This document shows positions 1 through 6,046 of a stretch of 9,155 nucleotides of DNA, one piece after another. Position 1 is the first letter of the stretch, and every line of letters starts with the position of its first letter. This stretch comes from Candidatus Thorarchaeota archaeon (GTDB taxonomy: Archaea; Asgardarchaeota; Thorarchaeia; Thorarchaeales; Thorarchaeaceae), in NCBI GenBank assembly GCA_016841005.1, contig JAEORG010000282.1, positions 1-9,155 on the forward strand, read 5' to 3'. The notes under the pieces were generated by a model that saw nothing but the letters and a program-made list of their open reading frames with translations, made no database searches and was not told the origin of the DNA. A program made the translations under genes and the position numbers.

Positions 1-1139
1 AGTTTCTTCAGAATCTCAAATCCATAGCACGTTTTCCATAAAGGACGTAGGAAGACCCTTCCTCCCTGGATAGCTAGGATGGTTTCCTCAATCTCTTCTC
101 TGCGTCTGTTGAGAATATCGGAAATAACAACTGATGCACCAGTCGTAGACATAGTTTCAACATCAAAGAAATGTGTTGAACCATTATTCTGGATTTGATC
201 TCGTATCATATTGACAAGATTCTGATAGAGAGCACCTCTAGGATCATCAACTACTTGGAGGTTCGGAATCTGCAAGAGGATATCTTGAAGTGTCGCGTCA
301 ATTCCAATAAATTCCTTCATATTCAGGGATTTGAGAATCCGGTTCTGATTGTCAAACCAATTATTCTGGTCTGCTCTCCGAAGAATTTGACCAATCTTTG
401 ACATGACATCTTGCCAATCAAGTCGATTCAACAACTCAGAAAGGTGAGGTTTCTCAATTTCGAATACACTCTGAACTTTTGTGAACCACCCAGGTTTACC
501 AAATTGCAAGGCATTCTTTACAAGAGTATCAATCAGGATGGTTGAAAATGTATGAGGATCAGAACCCTCATTGATACTGCCTTTGAAACTTGGATTACCA
601 GACAATTCTACTCTATCAAGACGAATGCAAAGCAAGATGGGAGCTAGGTTGACCCTGTGAAGTAAGTTCCCTATGAGGTTCAGACATCGTAGATTGTCAC
701 AGCTCGCAAGAGGGAATAGATCTATAGACTGAATATTGTTTTCTGCTAAGGATATTGATTTGAGAGCCTTTTTCTTTTGTAATGGTGATAGGTCAATTTC
801 AGAGAGTTGATTCCTCGCCAAGGAAATCTCCTCAAGATAATGGCAATTGCTCAAAGGTTCCATATCGAGTTCTGAGAGATTGTTATCATCAAGGTTGATT
901 CTCCTCAGATACTTACATTTTGATATATCAGAGAGGTCGAGAAAATCCAAACGATTACTCTGCATGTCCAATTTTTGTAATTCTTCAAGTTGTCCTATGT
1001 CTGAGAGATCAATAGTCTTAATCTCTTTATGATGCAAACTGAAGGTTTTTCCTGAGGTAAGAAGGTTTAGCAAGCCATTCCGGCCTCTATGTGTTGTATA
1101 CTCGAATGTTACGAAATCAGTTGTACCATTACTCCCCAT
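1..1139 (-). CDS. Leucine-rich-repeat protein, 3' end outside window
   Basis: The reading frame stays open from an ATG at 1139 to the left edge (379 codons, no stop), so the C-terminus is missing. There is no signal peptide or membrane segment, so it is probably cytoplasmic. Residues about 33-184 are leucine-rich repeats of the form LxxLxLxxNxLxxIDLxPLxxCxx. The N-containing cores recur every 24 residues, near residues 57 (LDMQSNRL), 81 (INLDDNNL), 105 (ISLARNQL), 129 (ISLAENNI), 153 (LNLIGNLL) and 177 (VELSGNP). Residues about 190-379 are a largely helical region rich in W, Q, N and D that I do not recognise. LRR arrays are protein-binding surfaces; the partner cannot be told from here. The gene is divergent from the TPR gene at 1268. 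No Shine-Dalgarno site precedes the ATG, which suggests a short-leader transcript. I am sure of the coding call and the LRR class; the specific function is unknown. Confidence 0.93.
   Translation of the reverse strand, partial: MGSNGTTDFVTFEYTTHRGRNGLLNLLTSGKTFSLHHKEIKTIDLSDIGQLEELQKLDMQSNRLDFLDLSDISKCKYLRRINLDDNNLSELDMEPLSNCHYLEEISLARNQLSEIDLSPLQKKKALKSISLAENNIQSIDLFPLASCDNLRCLNLIGNLLHRVNLAPILLCIRLDRVELSGNPSFKGSINEGSDPHTFSTILIDTLVKNALQFGKPGWFTKVQSVFEIEKPHLSELLNRLDWQDVMSKIGQILRRADQNNWFDNQNRILKSLNMKEFIGIDATLQDILLQIPNLQVVDDPRGALYQNLVNMIRDQIQNNGSTHFFDVETMSTTGASVVISDILNRRREEIEETILAIQGGRVFLRPLWKTCYGFEILKK
588..971 (-). repeat. 72-nt-period leucine-rich repeat array inside the LRR gene
   Basis: Codons 57-184 of the minus-strand gene encode about five to six LRR units whose consensus positions are spaced exactly 24 residues (72 nt) apart with no insertions. 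Conserved positions are the Leu/Ile ladder, the Asn of the asparagine ladder (residues 62, 86, 110, 134, 158, 182), a second-half IDL/LDL motif and a Cys near the end of several units (C75, C99, C147, C171). The DNA itself has diverged, so this is a protein-level repeat and not a recent tandem duplication. Confidence 0.85.
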
Positions 1140-1153
1140 TTTCTGCCCAAGAA

Positions 1154-1178
1154 TTTATACCTCTGCACAACTTAAAAC
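1154..1178 (-). promoter_or_regulatory. Candidate promoter elements for the LRR gene
   Basis: Read on the minus strand, GTTTTAAG (1171-1178) lies about 35 bp before the ATG at 1139. An archaeal TATA box at that site would place the transcript start near 1149 and give a leader of about 10 nt. A second element, TATAAA (1154-1159), looks more like a classic TATA box but is only about 18 bp from the ATG, which would put initiation inside the gene. I favour the upstream element. This is a motif-level call only. Confidence 0.4.
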
Positions 1179-1220
1179 AGCCACACAAAAGATACATTGA
1201 CTGTGAAGTATCAATCAAAA

Positions 1221-1228
1221 ATACATAA
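1221..1228 (+). promoter_or_regulatory. Candidate TATA box for the TPR gene at 1268
   Basis: ATACATAA preceded by an A-run (about 1217-1221) resembles a BRE/TATA pair. Counting about 26 bp from its centre puts the transcript start near 1250, about 18 nt before the TTG start at 1268. It shares a 128-bp intergenic region with the divergent LRR promoter, so the two genes could be controlled together. Confidence 0.35.
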
Positions 1229-1267
1229 GAATCCGATTAGCAGTATTAACATGAGTGGGGATAGCAT

Positions 1268-2902
1268 TTGTCACGAAGTCCTGAGCATTATGCAAGTGAC
1301 TGGTATAAAATGGGCATGAAATATCTAAATCAGTATAAATACGAAAAGGCGGTAGAGTGCTTTGAAAAAGCAATATCATTCAAGGATGACATTTCCGATG
1401 TGTGGTGGAGCTTAGGGGTTGCGCTGAAGAATCTAGATCGTCTTGATGAGGCAGAAACAGCCTTTGATAGAGCCCAAAAACTGGACCCAATAAGTGCAGA
1501 AAGAGAGTGGAAAAAGGATGATGCTGCTATTCTAATTTTTGATAGAGAGAAATTTAGAGAAACTGGAAAATTGATGCGTGTTAAGCTGATAAACATCAGT
1601 GAACATAAACCGTATCTACTCGAGCTCACCGGGCAGTCTTTTGGAGACCCAAATCTTTGCACCATGGCAGTTTATCTCAATGGTAAGAAAGTGGAAAGTC
1701 AAAGGTTCAGAAGGACAATTAACGTTCGAATTCCACTCGGCACTCTTGCAAAAGGCGAACATCGATTGGGATTAATTCTGGACACAAATACAGGATACTG
1801 GGAACTTGATGCTATTCTAAGAAAAGGGGAAGAATCCCAAACGGAACTTAAAACATTAGATGAAAAATCAGTTCGGACTGACCCACATACAATTCCCTTC
1901 CAGCTTACAGATAATCATATCCTACAACTGCAAATTGATGCTAGAGAACTCCTCCTGACGGACAGGAAGTCATTGACGAAGAAAGACCAGATTATTCTCC
2001 AAACTCGACGAAAAACAGGTCAAGACAAATTCAAAGAAACTCGTCGGAAACATCCGCTTAATCCCGAAAATTGTTCAGATTGGATTCATGAAGCATTATT
2101 CAAGTATGTATATCATGATGACAAGGATGTTGTCGAGTACCTTGAAAATGCCATTAAGATTAAGCCTCGTAATGGTTTAGCCCTTGAAATGCTCGCATCA
2201 TTGAAGCTAGAAAACCGAGAATACGATGAAGTAATCCAACTGTTGGAATCCAACCTCGATGATGAGAATACGCCTCCGATTTTATGTGGAATTCTTAGTC
2301 TTGCATTTGCATGGAAGCGATCGAAAAGTAAGAGTCAAAATGCAATGAATGTAGTTACTACTAGAGCGCCTCGAGACGGTCTGTTTCTTCTATGTAAAGC
2401 ACTCCAACAATATCGACTCAAGAATATCGATGAAGCTCTCTCAGCTCAAAGAAAGGCTGCTTATTTTGAGTTACAATGGCCGAGATATGCAATTGAACCT
2501 GGTAAATTCATTCTAATGAGATTTGTTCTAAGATCTCTCATTCCTCTGGTGAAGAAGCGAATAACTGATGGAGTTGCTCAAACAATAGAGAGTACCACAA
2601 GAAATCGGATGATCACACTCATGAAGAGTGATTATGATGAAAATCTCATAAGTGACTCCCCAGATATTCCAGATGAAGAAACAGAACTAGATGCAGAAAC
2701 TTGGTATGATTACGGGTGTGCATGTGCTCTCAGAGGAGAATTTGTAGAAGCTATTGATTCCATACGAAAGGCACTCCTATTAAAGCCTGAATGGGGAGAA
2801 GCGTGGGGAAGGCTTAGTCGAATCTTGATGCGAATTGGAAAATATTCAGAGGGATTAGCTGCACTTAGGAAGGCAAAAAATTTCGGATATATAGAATCAT
2901 GA
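1268..2902 (+). CDS. TPR protein with an inserted beta-rich domain
   Basis: This is a 544-residue protein with no signal peptide or membrane helix, so probably a cytoplasmic scaffold. Two TPR units cover residues about 12-74 (for example YEKAVECFEKAI, then DEAETAFDRAQKLDP). Residues about 100-185 switch to alternating hydrophobic/polar beta strands (MAVYLNGKKV, GEHRLGLILD) typical of a beta-sandwich. TPR-like helices resume at about 268-335, a less regular helical stretch follows, and two clear TPRs close the protein (476-509 and 510-543). It ends in ALRKAKNFGYIES, which resembles a segment of the second TPR protein in this window. The start is uncertain: TTG at 1268 follows a GGGGAT sequence and an in-frame TAG sits at 1262, so no longer version exists; ATG at 1310 or 1316 would cut into the first TPR helix, so I keep TTG. 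TPRs bind proteins; no enzyme motif is visible. Confidence 0.92.
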   Translation: MSRSPEHYASDWYKMGMKYLNQYKYEKAVECFEKAISFKDDISDVWWSLGVALKNLDRLDEAETAFDRAQKLDPISAEREWKKDDAAILIFDREKFRETGKLMRVKLINISEHKPYLLELTGQSFGDPNLCTMAVYLNGKKVESQRFRRTINVRIPLGTLAKGEHRLGLILDTNTGYWELDAILRKGEESQTELKTLDEKSVRTDPHTIPFQLTDNHILQLQIDARELLLTDRKSLTKKDQIILQTRRKTGQDKFKETRRKHPLNPENCSDWIHEALFKYVYHDDKDVVEYLENAIKIKPRNGLALEMLASLKLENREYDEVIQLLESNLDDENTPPILCGILSLAFAWKRSKSKSQNAMNVVTTRAPRDGLFLLCKALQQYRLKNIDEALSAQRKAAYFELQWPRYAIEPGKFILMRFVLRSLIPLVKKRITDGVAQTIESTTRNRMITLMKSDYDENLISDSPDIPDEETELDAETWYDYGCACALRGEFVEAIDSIRKALLLKPEWGEAWGRLSRILMRIGKYSEGLAALRKAKNFGYIES

Positions 2903-3020
2903 ACCAGAATTAAGTACGAGTGCAACGGAAGGATGAACCTGAGAACACCACCTTATATAATGATGCTAAAATGAATGTAAATACTTGAGAGTTTGTCTTA
3001 TGATGTATAAAGAGGTCAGA

Positions 3021-3030
3021 TTTTAATATA
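3021..3030 (+). promoter_or_regulatory. Candidate TATA box for the DUF2341 gene
   Basis: TTTTAATATA is the best-placed TATA-like element. About 26 bp on from its centre gives a transcript start near 3052, leaving a short leader that includes GAGGG (3060-3064) before the ATG at 3075. An alternative box, GTATAAAG near 3005-3012, would give a leader about 17 nt longer. Confidence 0.5.
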
Positions 3031-3059
3031 ACCAGTTGTCTTAGATTACCTATAGGAAT

Positions 3060-3064
3060 GAGGG
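3060..3064 (+). promoter_or_regulatory. Shine-Dalgarno site that decides the DUF2341 start
   Basis: GAGGG ends 10 nt before the ATG at 3075 but only 1 nt before the in-frame GTG at 3066. Normal spacing therefore favours the ATG, giving an N-terminus beginning MRKWTCF directly ahead of the hydrophobic signal-peptide core. Confidence 0.55.
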
Positions 3065-3074
3065 CGTGTCTGAT

Positions 3075-4409
3075 ATGAGAAAGTGGACTTGTTTTGTAAT
3101 TGTCTTAAGTCTGATTTTACTTGTAACTCCAGCCGGTCTGATGGCAATAAATTACTCAAACTTTGAAGCAACTAGCAATCCAAGTTCACTAGCGCAAACG
3201 GATTGGTTATGGGGTTGGGATTTTAGAATCCAACATGAAATCGAGGGGGTGAGTGGAGCAGGCAACAACTACCAAGTGAAGATCAGGATTCATTTCGCTA
3301 ATGGTACGAGCAGTGGGGAACATGTCTACCTTGATAGCAATTGCCAAACTGATTTTGCTGACATCCGATTCACTGCTGACGATGGTGTAACACTTCTAGG
3401 GCACTGGTTTGAAGGAGTTGTAGAATCTGATTATGCATCATGTTGGGTGAAAGTGTCTGCTAACCTTGATGAGAATCAAATGATATACTTGTACTTCGGT
3501 AACGAAGATGCAGTCTCAACTAGTAGTGGAGAAGCAACATTCTTCCACTTTGATGATTTCAATGACGGTTTTTTTGATACTTCGAAATGGAAGGTACACT
3601 CAGATTATAGTGATGGCAATTACGAAGAAACTGATGGAGAGTTGCATGTTTATACGAATTCTGCTGTGGGAGAAGCAATTGTGTGTAATGGCAAAAGCTG
3701 GGGTCCTGGAGTAGCTATTGAAACTAGAATAAAGTGGGATGAACAGAGCAACGACGAATTTGGTTTTGATGAAAGAGGTGATGGTGGTTCATACGTAGGA
3801 GATGCTATCGATATGGCCAAGGTATATCGTAGGTCCGATGGTAAGAAATGGCTCTCCAGAGATGAAGATGGATCGTATACATCGACTCGTGATTCAAGCT
3901 ACACTTCTTACACACGAATCGCTGTGAAGTGGTGGTTAGGAACAGCTGCGTTTACAGAATATGGTTCAACCTCAACTTTACAGGTTGGATGGCCTCATAA
4001 CGTACCAGATGATGAATGTGGAATCTGGATCTATTGCTATGGTGCAGGGAACAATATCTGGCTAGACTGGATTTACGTAAGAAAAAACCAGTACTCTGAA
4101 CCTGATCCATTCTGGTGGGGAGAAGTGGAACTAAGTCCTCCCGAGCCAACAACTCCAACTACGACAACATCCACAACAACAACCTCTACAACTTCTGTCA
4201 GCACAACAACTGATACTACAAGTACAACAACTGTTTCCTCGATAACAGGAGGTTCTACTGTCACTAACACTGTTTTGGGAGGAGATAATTTTTCAGCTTT
4301 CCTTGCTTTGGGAATCTCGGTAGGAAGTATTGCGATAATATTGGTCGTTGCAATTGTCGTCTACGTAACCAAGATTAGACCCATTGAAGATGTATATGGA
4401 TATGGTTGA
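3075..4409 (+). CDS. Surface-anchored DUF2341 protein with LamG-like domain and Thr-rich stalk
   Basis: This 444-residue protein is exported and anchored at the cell surface. Residues 1-24 form a signal peptide (basic start, core FVIVLSLILLV, likely cut after GLMA). Residues about 45-147 match the DUF2341 pattern as I know it: a W-rich opening, DIRFTADDGVTLLGHW, a WVKV strand and a closing YLYFGNED. The family is found in archaeal and bacterial extracellular proteins, often beside concanavalin-like folds. Residues about 159-339 look like such a beta-sandwich, starting FDDFNDGFFDTSKW and ending IWLDWIYVRKN. Residues 354-405 are a Thr/Ser stalk, probably O-glycosylated, followed by a membrane helix (about 408-431) and a 13-residue tail. 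Mature cysteines lie at about 90, 123, 204, 315 and 321 and may form disulfides. A GTG at 3066 would add three residues. The next gene starts 20 bp downstream. The ligand is unknown; sugar binding is inferred from fold similarity only. Confidence 0.92.
   Translation: MRKWTCFVIVLSLILLVTPAGLMAINYSNFEATSNPSSLAQTDWLWGWDFRIQHEIEGVSGAGNNYQVKIRIHFANGTSSGEHVYLDSNCQTDFADIRFTADDGVTLLGHWFEGVVESDYASCWVKVSANLDENQMIYLYFGNEDAVSTSSGEATFFHFDDFNDGFFDTSKWKVHSDYSDGNYEETDGELHVYTNSAVGEAIVCNGKSWGPGVAIETRIKWDEQSNDEFGFDERGDGGSYVGDAIDMAKVYRRSDGKKWLSRDEDGSYTSTRDSSYTSYTRIAVKWWLGTAAFTEYGSTSTLQVGWPHNVPDDECGIWIYCYGAGNNIWLDWIYVRKNQYSEPDPFWWGEVELSPPEPTTPTTTTSTTTTSTTSVSTTTDTTSTTTVSSITGGSTVTNTVLGGDNFSAFLALGISVGSIAIILVVAIVVYVTKIRPIEDVYGYG
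4146..4233 (+). repeat. Low-complexity ACA/ACT-rich tract coding for the Thr stalk
   Basis: The tract is dominated by ACA, ACT and ACG codons interspersed with TCC, TCT and AGC. It encodes an almost unbroken run of Thr and Ser between the folded ectodomain and the membrane helix. Such repeats are prone to length change by slippage, so stalk length may vary between strains. They also produce the artefactual Val-rich reading frame seen on the opposite strand. Confidence 0.85.
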
Positions 4410-4429
4410 AAAAAGTGAGTTGGACATGA

Positions 4430-5785
4430 ATGGCTTCGAAAACGCGAGCTGATGCAAGAAATCATTACTATGATGGAAAACGATTCAGGGGAATGAAAAA
4501 GTACATTGCGGCTATTGAAGCATTTGAAGAAGCGACAAGAATAGATCCGGATTATTCAGAGGTGTGGTACTATAGGGCTGAACTGCATTTACAATTACAA
4601 GAATTCACACTCGCTGCGGAGGCTGCAAATCGAACAATCGAGTTAAACCCATCATGGAGCAGCAAGATGACTGCTATCTTTTCCAAAGCCAAATCCAAAG
4701 CAACCAAGACAGCAGAGGAAGAACGTGCTGCAAGAGAGGCACTCCGACTTCTTGAGGAAGGAGGCGATGAAACACCATCGGTCCAGACAAAGAAGGTTGT
4801 GGATATAGACGCACTAATCAAAGAAGCCATGTCTCTAACTCAGGAGGGGCAGTTAGAACAAGCATTGAAGATATGGCATCGAACGATACGGGAACCCAGG
4901 GGATGGAAATGGTATTTCTGTCTATCAGTTGCTCTTGACAAATACCTCTATACTGATGACCGAACAACAATGGATCGTGCAGAAAAATTCTGTCCAACTG
5001 ATGGTCTTGTATGGTTCTATGTCTGGAAGCTGATAAACGAGAATGGAAACCGGGGAATTGCAAGTCACGCTTTTGAGAAGGCAAAGAAATTTGGATATTT
5101 TCAAGAACTTATCGAGATAGGGAGAGTACTTAGGAAGAGTAGACAATTTTATCGTTCTATATGGACATTCGATCGAGTTTTGGAAGTAGATTCCAGAAGC
5201 GCTGAGGCATACTTAGAGAAAGGACTATGTAAGACTGCAATGGGCTTGAAACAAGGGGCAGGAGACTTAGAACGAGCTGGACAGTTGGATTCTACAATCT
5301 TGGAAAACTATGCAGATGATATAGATACAGCGCACAAATACTATGAGGAAAATAGACGAGTAAGACCAAAGCCAAGGAAATCTGAAAGCGAAACGAAGCC
5401 TTTGGAGATTGAAGTAGTTCTTCACGGAAAGGAGAAAAAACTGAAGGACCTATCAGAACTTGAGGAAATTGCTGAGAGAAAGAAGACTGATTCCACAGCG
5501 TGGGTTGTCTTCTGCAGAGAAGCATATGAACAGGGAGAGTTTGAGCAAGCAGATTATGCAGCAAATCAGGCATTAGCACTCGATCCCGACTTAGTGATTC
5601 CTATGAAGATACTAGGAGAAATCTACTGGATTTGGGAAGACTACCCCAATTGTAGGCATATTTACAAACGACTTGTAAAGCATCCAAAAATCACGCGTCC
5701 CAACAAATTGGAATATGAGAAGAAATTGAAAATAGCAAAGGAACGAACTAAGAGCCTTACTGATGAAGGTCCTCTATTTGGATGA
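4430..5785 (+). CDS. TPR repeat protein downstream of the DUF2341 gene
   Basis: This 451-residue protein has no signal peptide or membrane helix and is predicted cytoplasmic. Clear TPR pairs are at residues about 10-75 (YIAAIEAFEEATRIDP, then LAAEAANRTIELNP), about 223-285 (SIWTFDRVLEVDSRSAEAYLEKG) and about 356-415 (FEQADYAANQALALDPD, then a unit with YPNCRHIYKRLV). A highly charged helix (about 84-111, E/A/R/K-rich) and a charged K/E linker (about 308-352) separate the blocks and could be coiled-coil. The segment at 214-223 (AFEKAKKFGY) resembles the C-terminus of the TPR protein at 1268. The ATG at 4430 follows the DUF2341 stop by 20 bp with a weak GTGAG site (4415-4419), so co-transcription is likely. 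It may assemble partners on the cytoplasmic side for the anchored protein, but that is inference. No catalytic motif is visible. Confidence 0.92.
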   Translation: MASKTRADARNHYYDGKRFRGMKKYIAAIEAFEEATRIDPDYSEVWYYRAELHLQLQEFTLAAEAANRTIELNPSWSSKMTAIFSKAKSKATKTAEEERAAREALRLLEEGGDETPSVQTKKVVDIDALIKEAMSLTQEGQLEQALKIWHRTIREPRGWKWYFCLSVALDKYLYTDDRTTMDRAEKFCPTDGLVWFYVWKLINENGNRGIASHAFEKAKKFGYFQELIEIGRVLRKSRQFYRSIWTFDRVLEVDSRSAEAYLEKGLCKTAMGLKQGAGDLERAGQLDSTILENYADDIDTAHKYYEENRRVRPKPRKSESETKPLEIEVVLHGKEKKLKDLSELEEIAERKKTDSTAWVVFCREAYEQGEFEQADYAANQALALDPDLVIPMKILGEIYWIWEDYPNCRHIYKRLVKHPKITRPNKLEYEKKLKIAKERTKSLTDEGPLFG

Positions 5786-5813
5786 ATGCTTATCCGTATT
5801 CATATCCTCATGT

Positions 5814-5863
5814 CTTTGGGATAATGAATCTATATTTAAAGTATCAAAACATCTGTCCCAAAG
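5814..5863. repeat. Perfect 8-bp inverted repeat with a TATA box in its loop
   Basis: CTTTGGGA (5814-5821) and TCCCAAAG (5856-5863) are exact reverse complements, extendable inward by one T-G and one A-T pair to ten pairs. The loop contains TATATTTAAA (5831-5840). As DNA this could be a pair of operator half-sites flanking a promoter. As RNA it would be a stem just after the TPR stop codon, but no T-tract follows. Confidence 0.6.
5831..5840 (+). promoter_or_regulatory. Candidate TATA box for the giant secreted protein
   Basis: TATATTTAAA is one of the strongest TATA-like strings in the window. It predicts a transcript start near 5862 and a leader of about 185 nt, long for an archaeal gene. 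A weaker TATTATA at 5864-5870 would start transcription near 5893 instead, inside the hairpin described next. Confidence 0.5.
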
Positions 5864-5886
5864 TATTATATCGATATTAACCAAAG

Positions 5887-5917
5887 CCAAACCCAGTTCG
5901 CATGGCGACCGGTTTGG
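5887..5917 (+). ncRNA. Two-tier hairpin in the leader (structured leader or small RNA candidate)
   Basis: The outer arms CCAAACC (5887-5893) and GGTTTGG (5911-5917) pair perfectly over 7 bp. Inside, GTTCGC (5896-5901) pairs with GCGAC (5905-5909) through five pairs with one bulged T, closing on an ATG triloop. A small internal loop (CA opposite C) separates the tiers. Further downstream ATCGG (5958-5962) can pair with CTGAT (5966-5970) across a TAA loop. I do not recognise it as a known riboswitch or RNA family. Confidence 0.35.
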
Positions 5918-6027
5918 GAGAGATCGGAGAACGCACGCTCCAGGAACTTACTTGGATATCGGTAACTGATCGCCTTAAGGGAAAGAGAGCGAAAGGTCTC
6001 CATGTGCTCTTCAATCCAGGTCACTTT

Positions 6028-6035
6028 GGAGGAGG
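6028..6035 (+). promoter_or_regulatory. Strong Shine-Dalgarno site for the giant secreted protein
   Basis: GGAGGAGG is the best ribosome binding site in the window. It lies 11 nt before the ATG at 6047 and 5 nt before an in-frame GTG at 6041, so either could be used; the proteins differ by two residues. It excludes the in-frame ATG at 6002, which lies upstream of it. Confidence 0.75.
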
Positions 6036-6046
6036 CACATGTGCAT

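Larger units (their letters stand above)
2903..3065. other. Intergenic region with promoter motifs, no gene
   Basis: This 163-bp AT-rich gap holds no credible reading frame. It carries several TATA-like strings (around 2952-2960, 3005-3011 and 3021-3030). No T-tract terminator is obvious after the stop at 2902. Confidence 0.5.
5786..6046. other. 261-bp non-coding region upstream of the giant secreted protein
   Basis: I see no credible gene here. The short frame running from 5763 to 5969 begins inside the TPR gene and has no ribosome site. The first third is AT-rich and holds an inverted repeat with a TATA box in its loop. The rest (about 5886-6035) is visibly richer in G and C and full of small inverted repeats, as expected of a structured leader or small RNA, and ends in a strong Shine-Dalgarno site. 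Confidence 0.6.

Noticed and set aside
195..1032. Plus-strand frames at 195-401 and 847-1032
   Set aside because: Both lie opposite the continuous LRR reading frame on the minus strand, which has clear domain structure.
4073..4270. Val-rich minus-strand frame opposite the Thr stalk
   Set aside because: It is the reverse reading of the ACA/ACT-rich tract and has no independent support.
5814..5863. Inverted repeat as a transcription terminator for the TPR gene
   Set aside because: No T-tract follows the second arm, the loop is 34 nt, and a good TATA box lies in the loop, so a promoter-associated role fits better.
5881..5945. Resemblance to a cyclic di-GMP (GEMM) riboswitch because of GCCAAACC and ACGCACG strings
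   Set aside because: The order and spacing of the conserved segments do not match, and the paired arms are different.
5763..5969. Plus-strand frame of 68 codons across the end of the second TPR gene
   Set aside because: It begins inside the TPR coding sequence in another frame, has no ribosome site, runs through the inverted repeat and hairpin, and its protein has no recognisable pattern.
6002..6046. Upstream in-frame ATG (6002) as start of the giant protein
   Set aside because: It would place the strong GGAGGAGG site inside the gene and add 15 polar residues ahead of a complete signal peptide.
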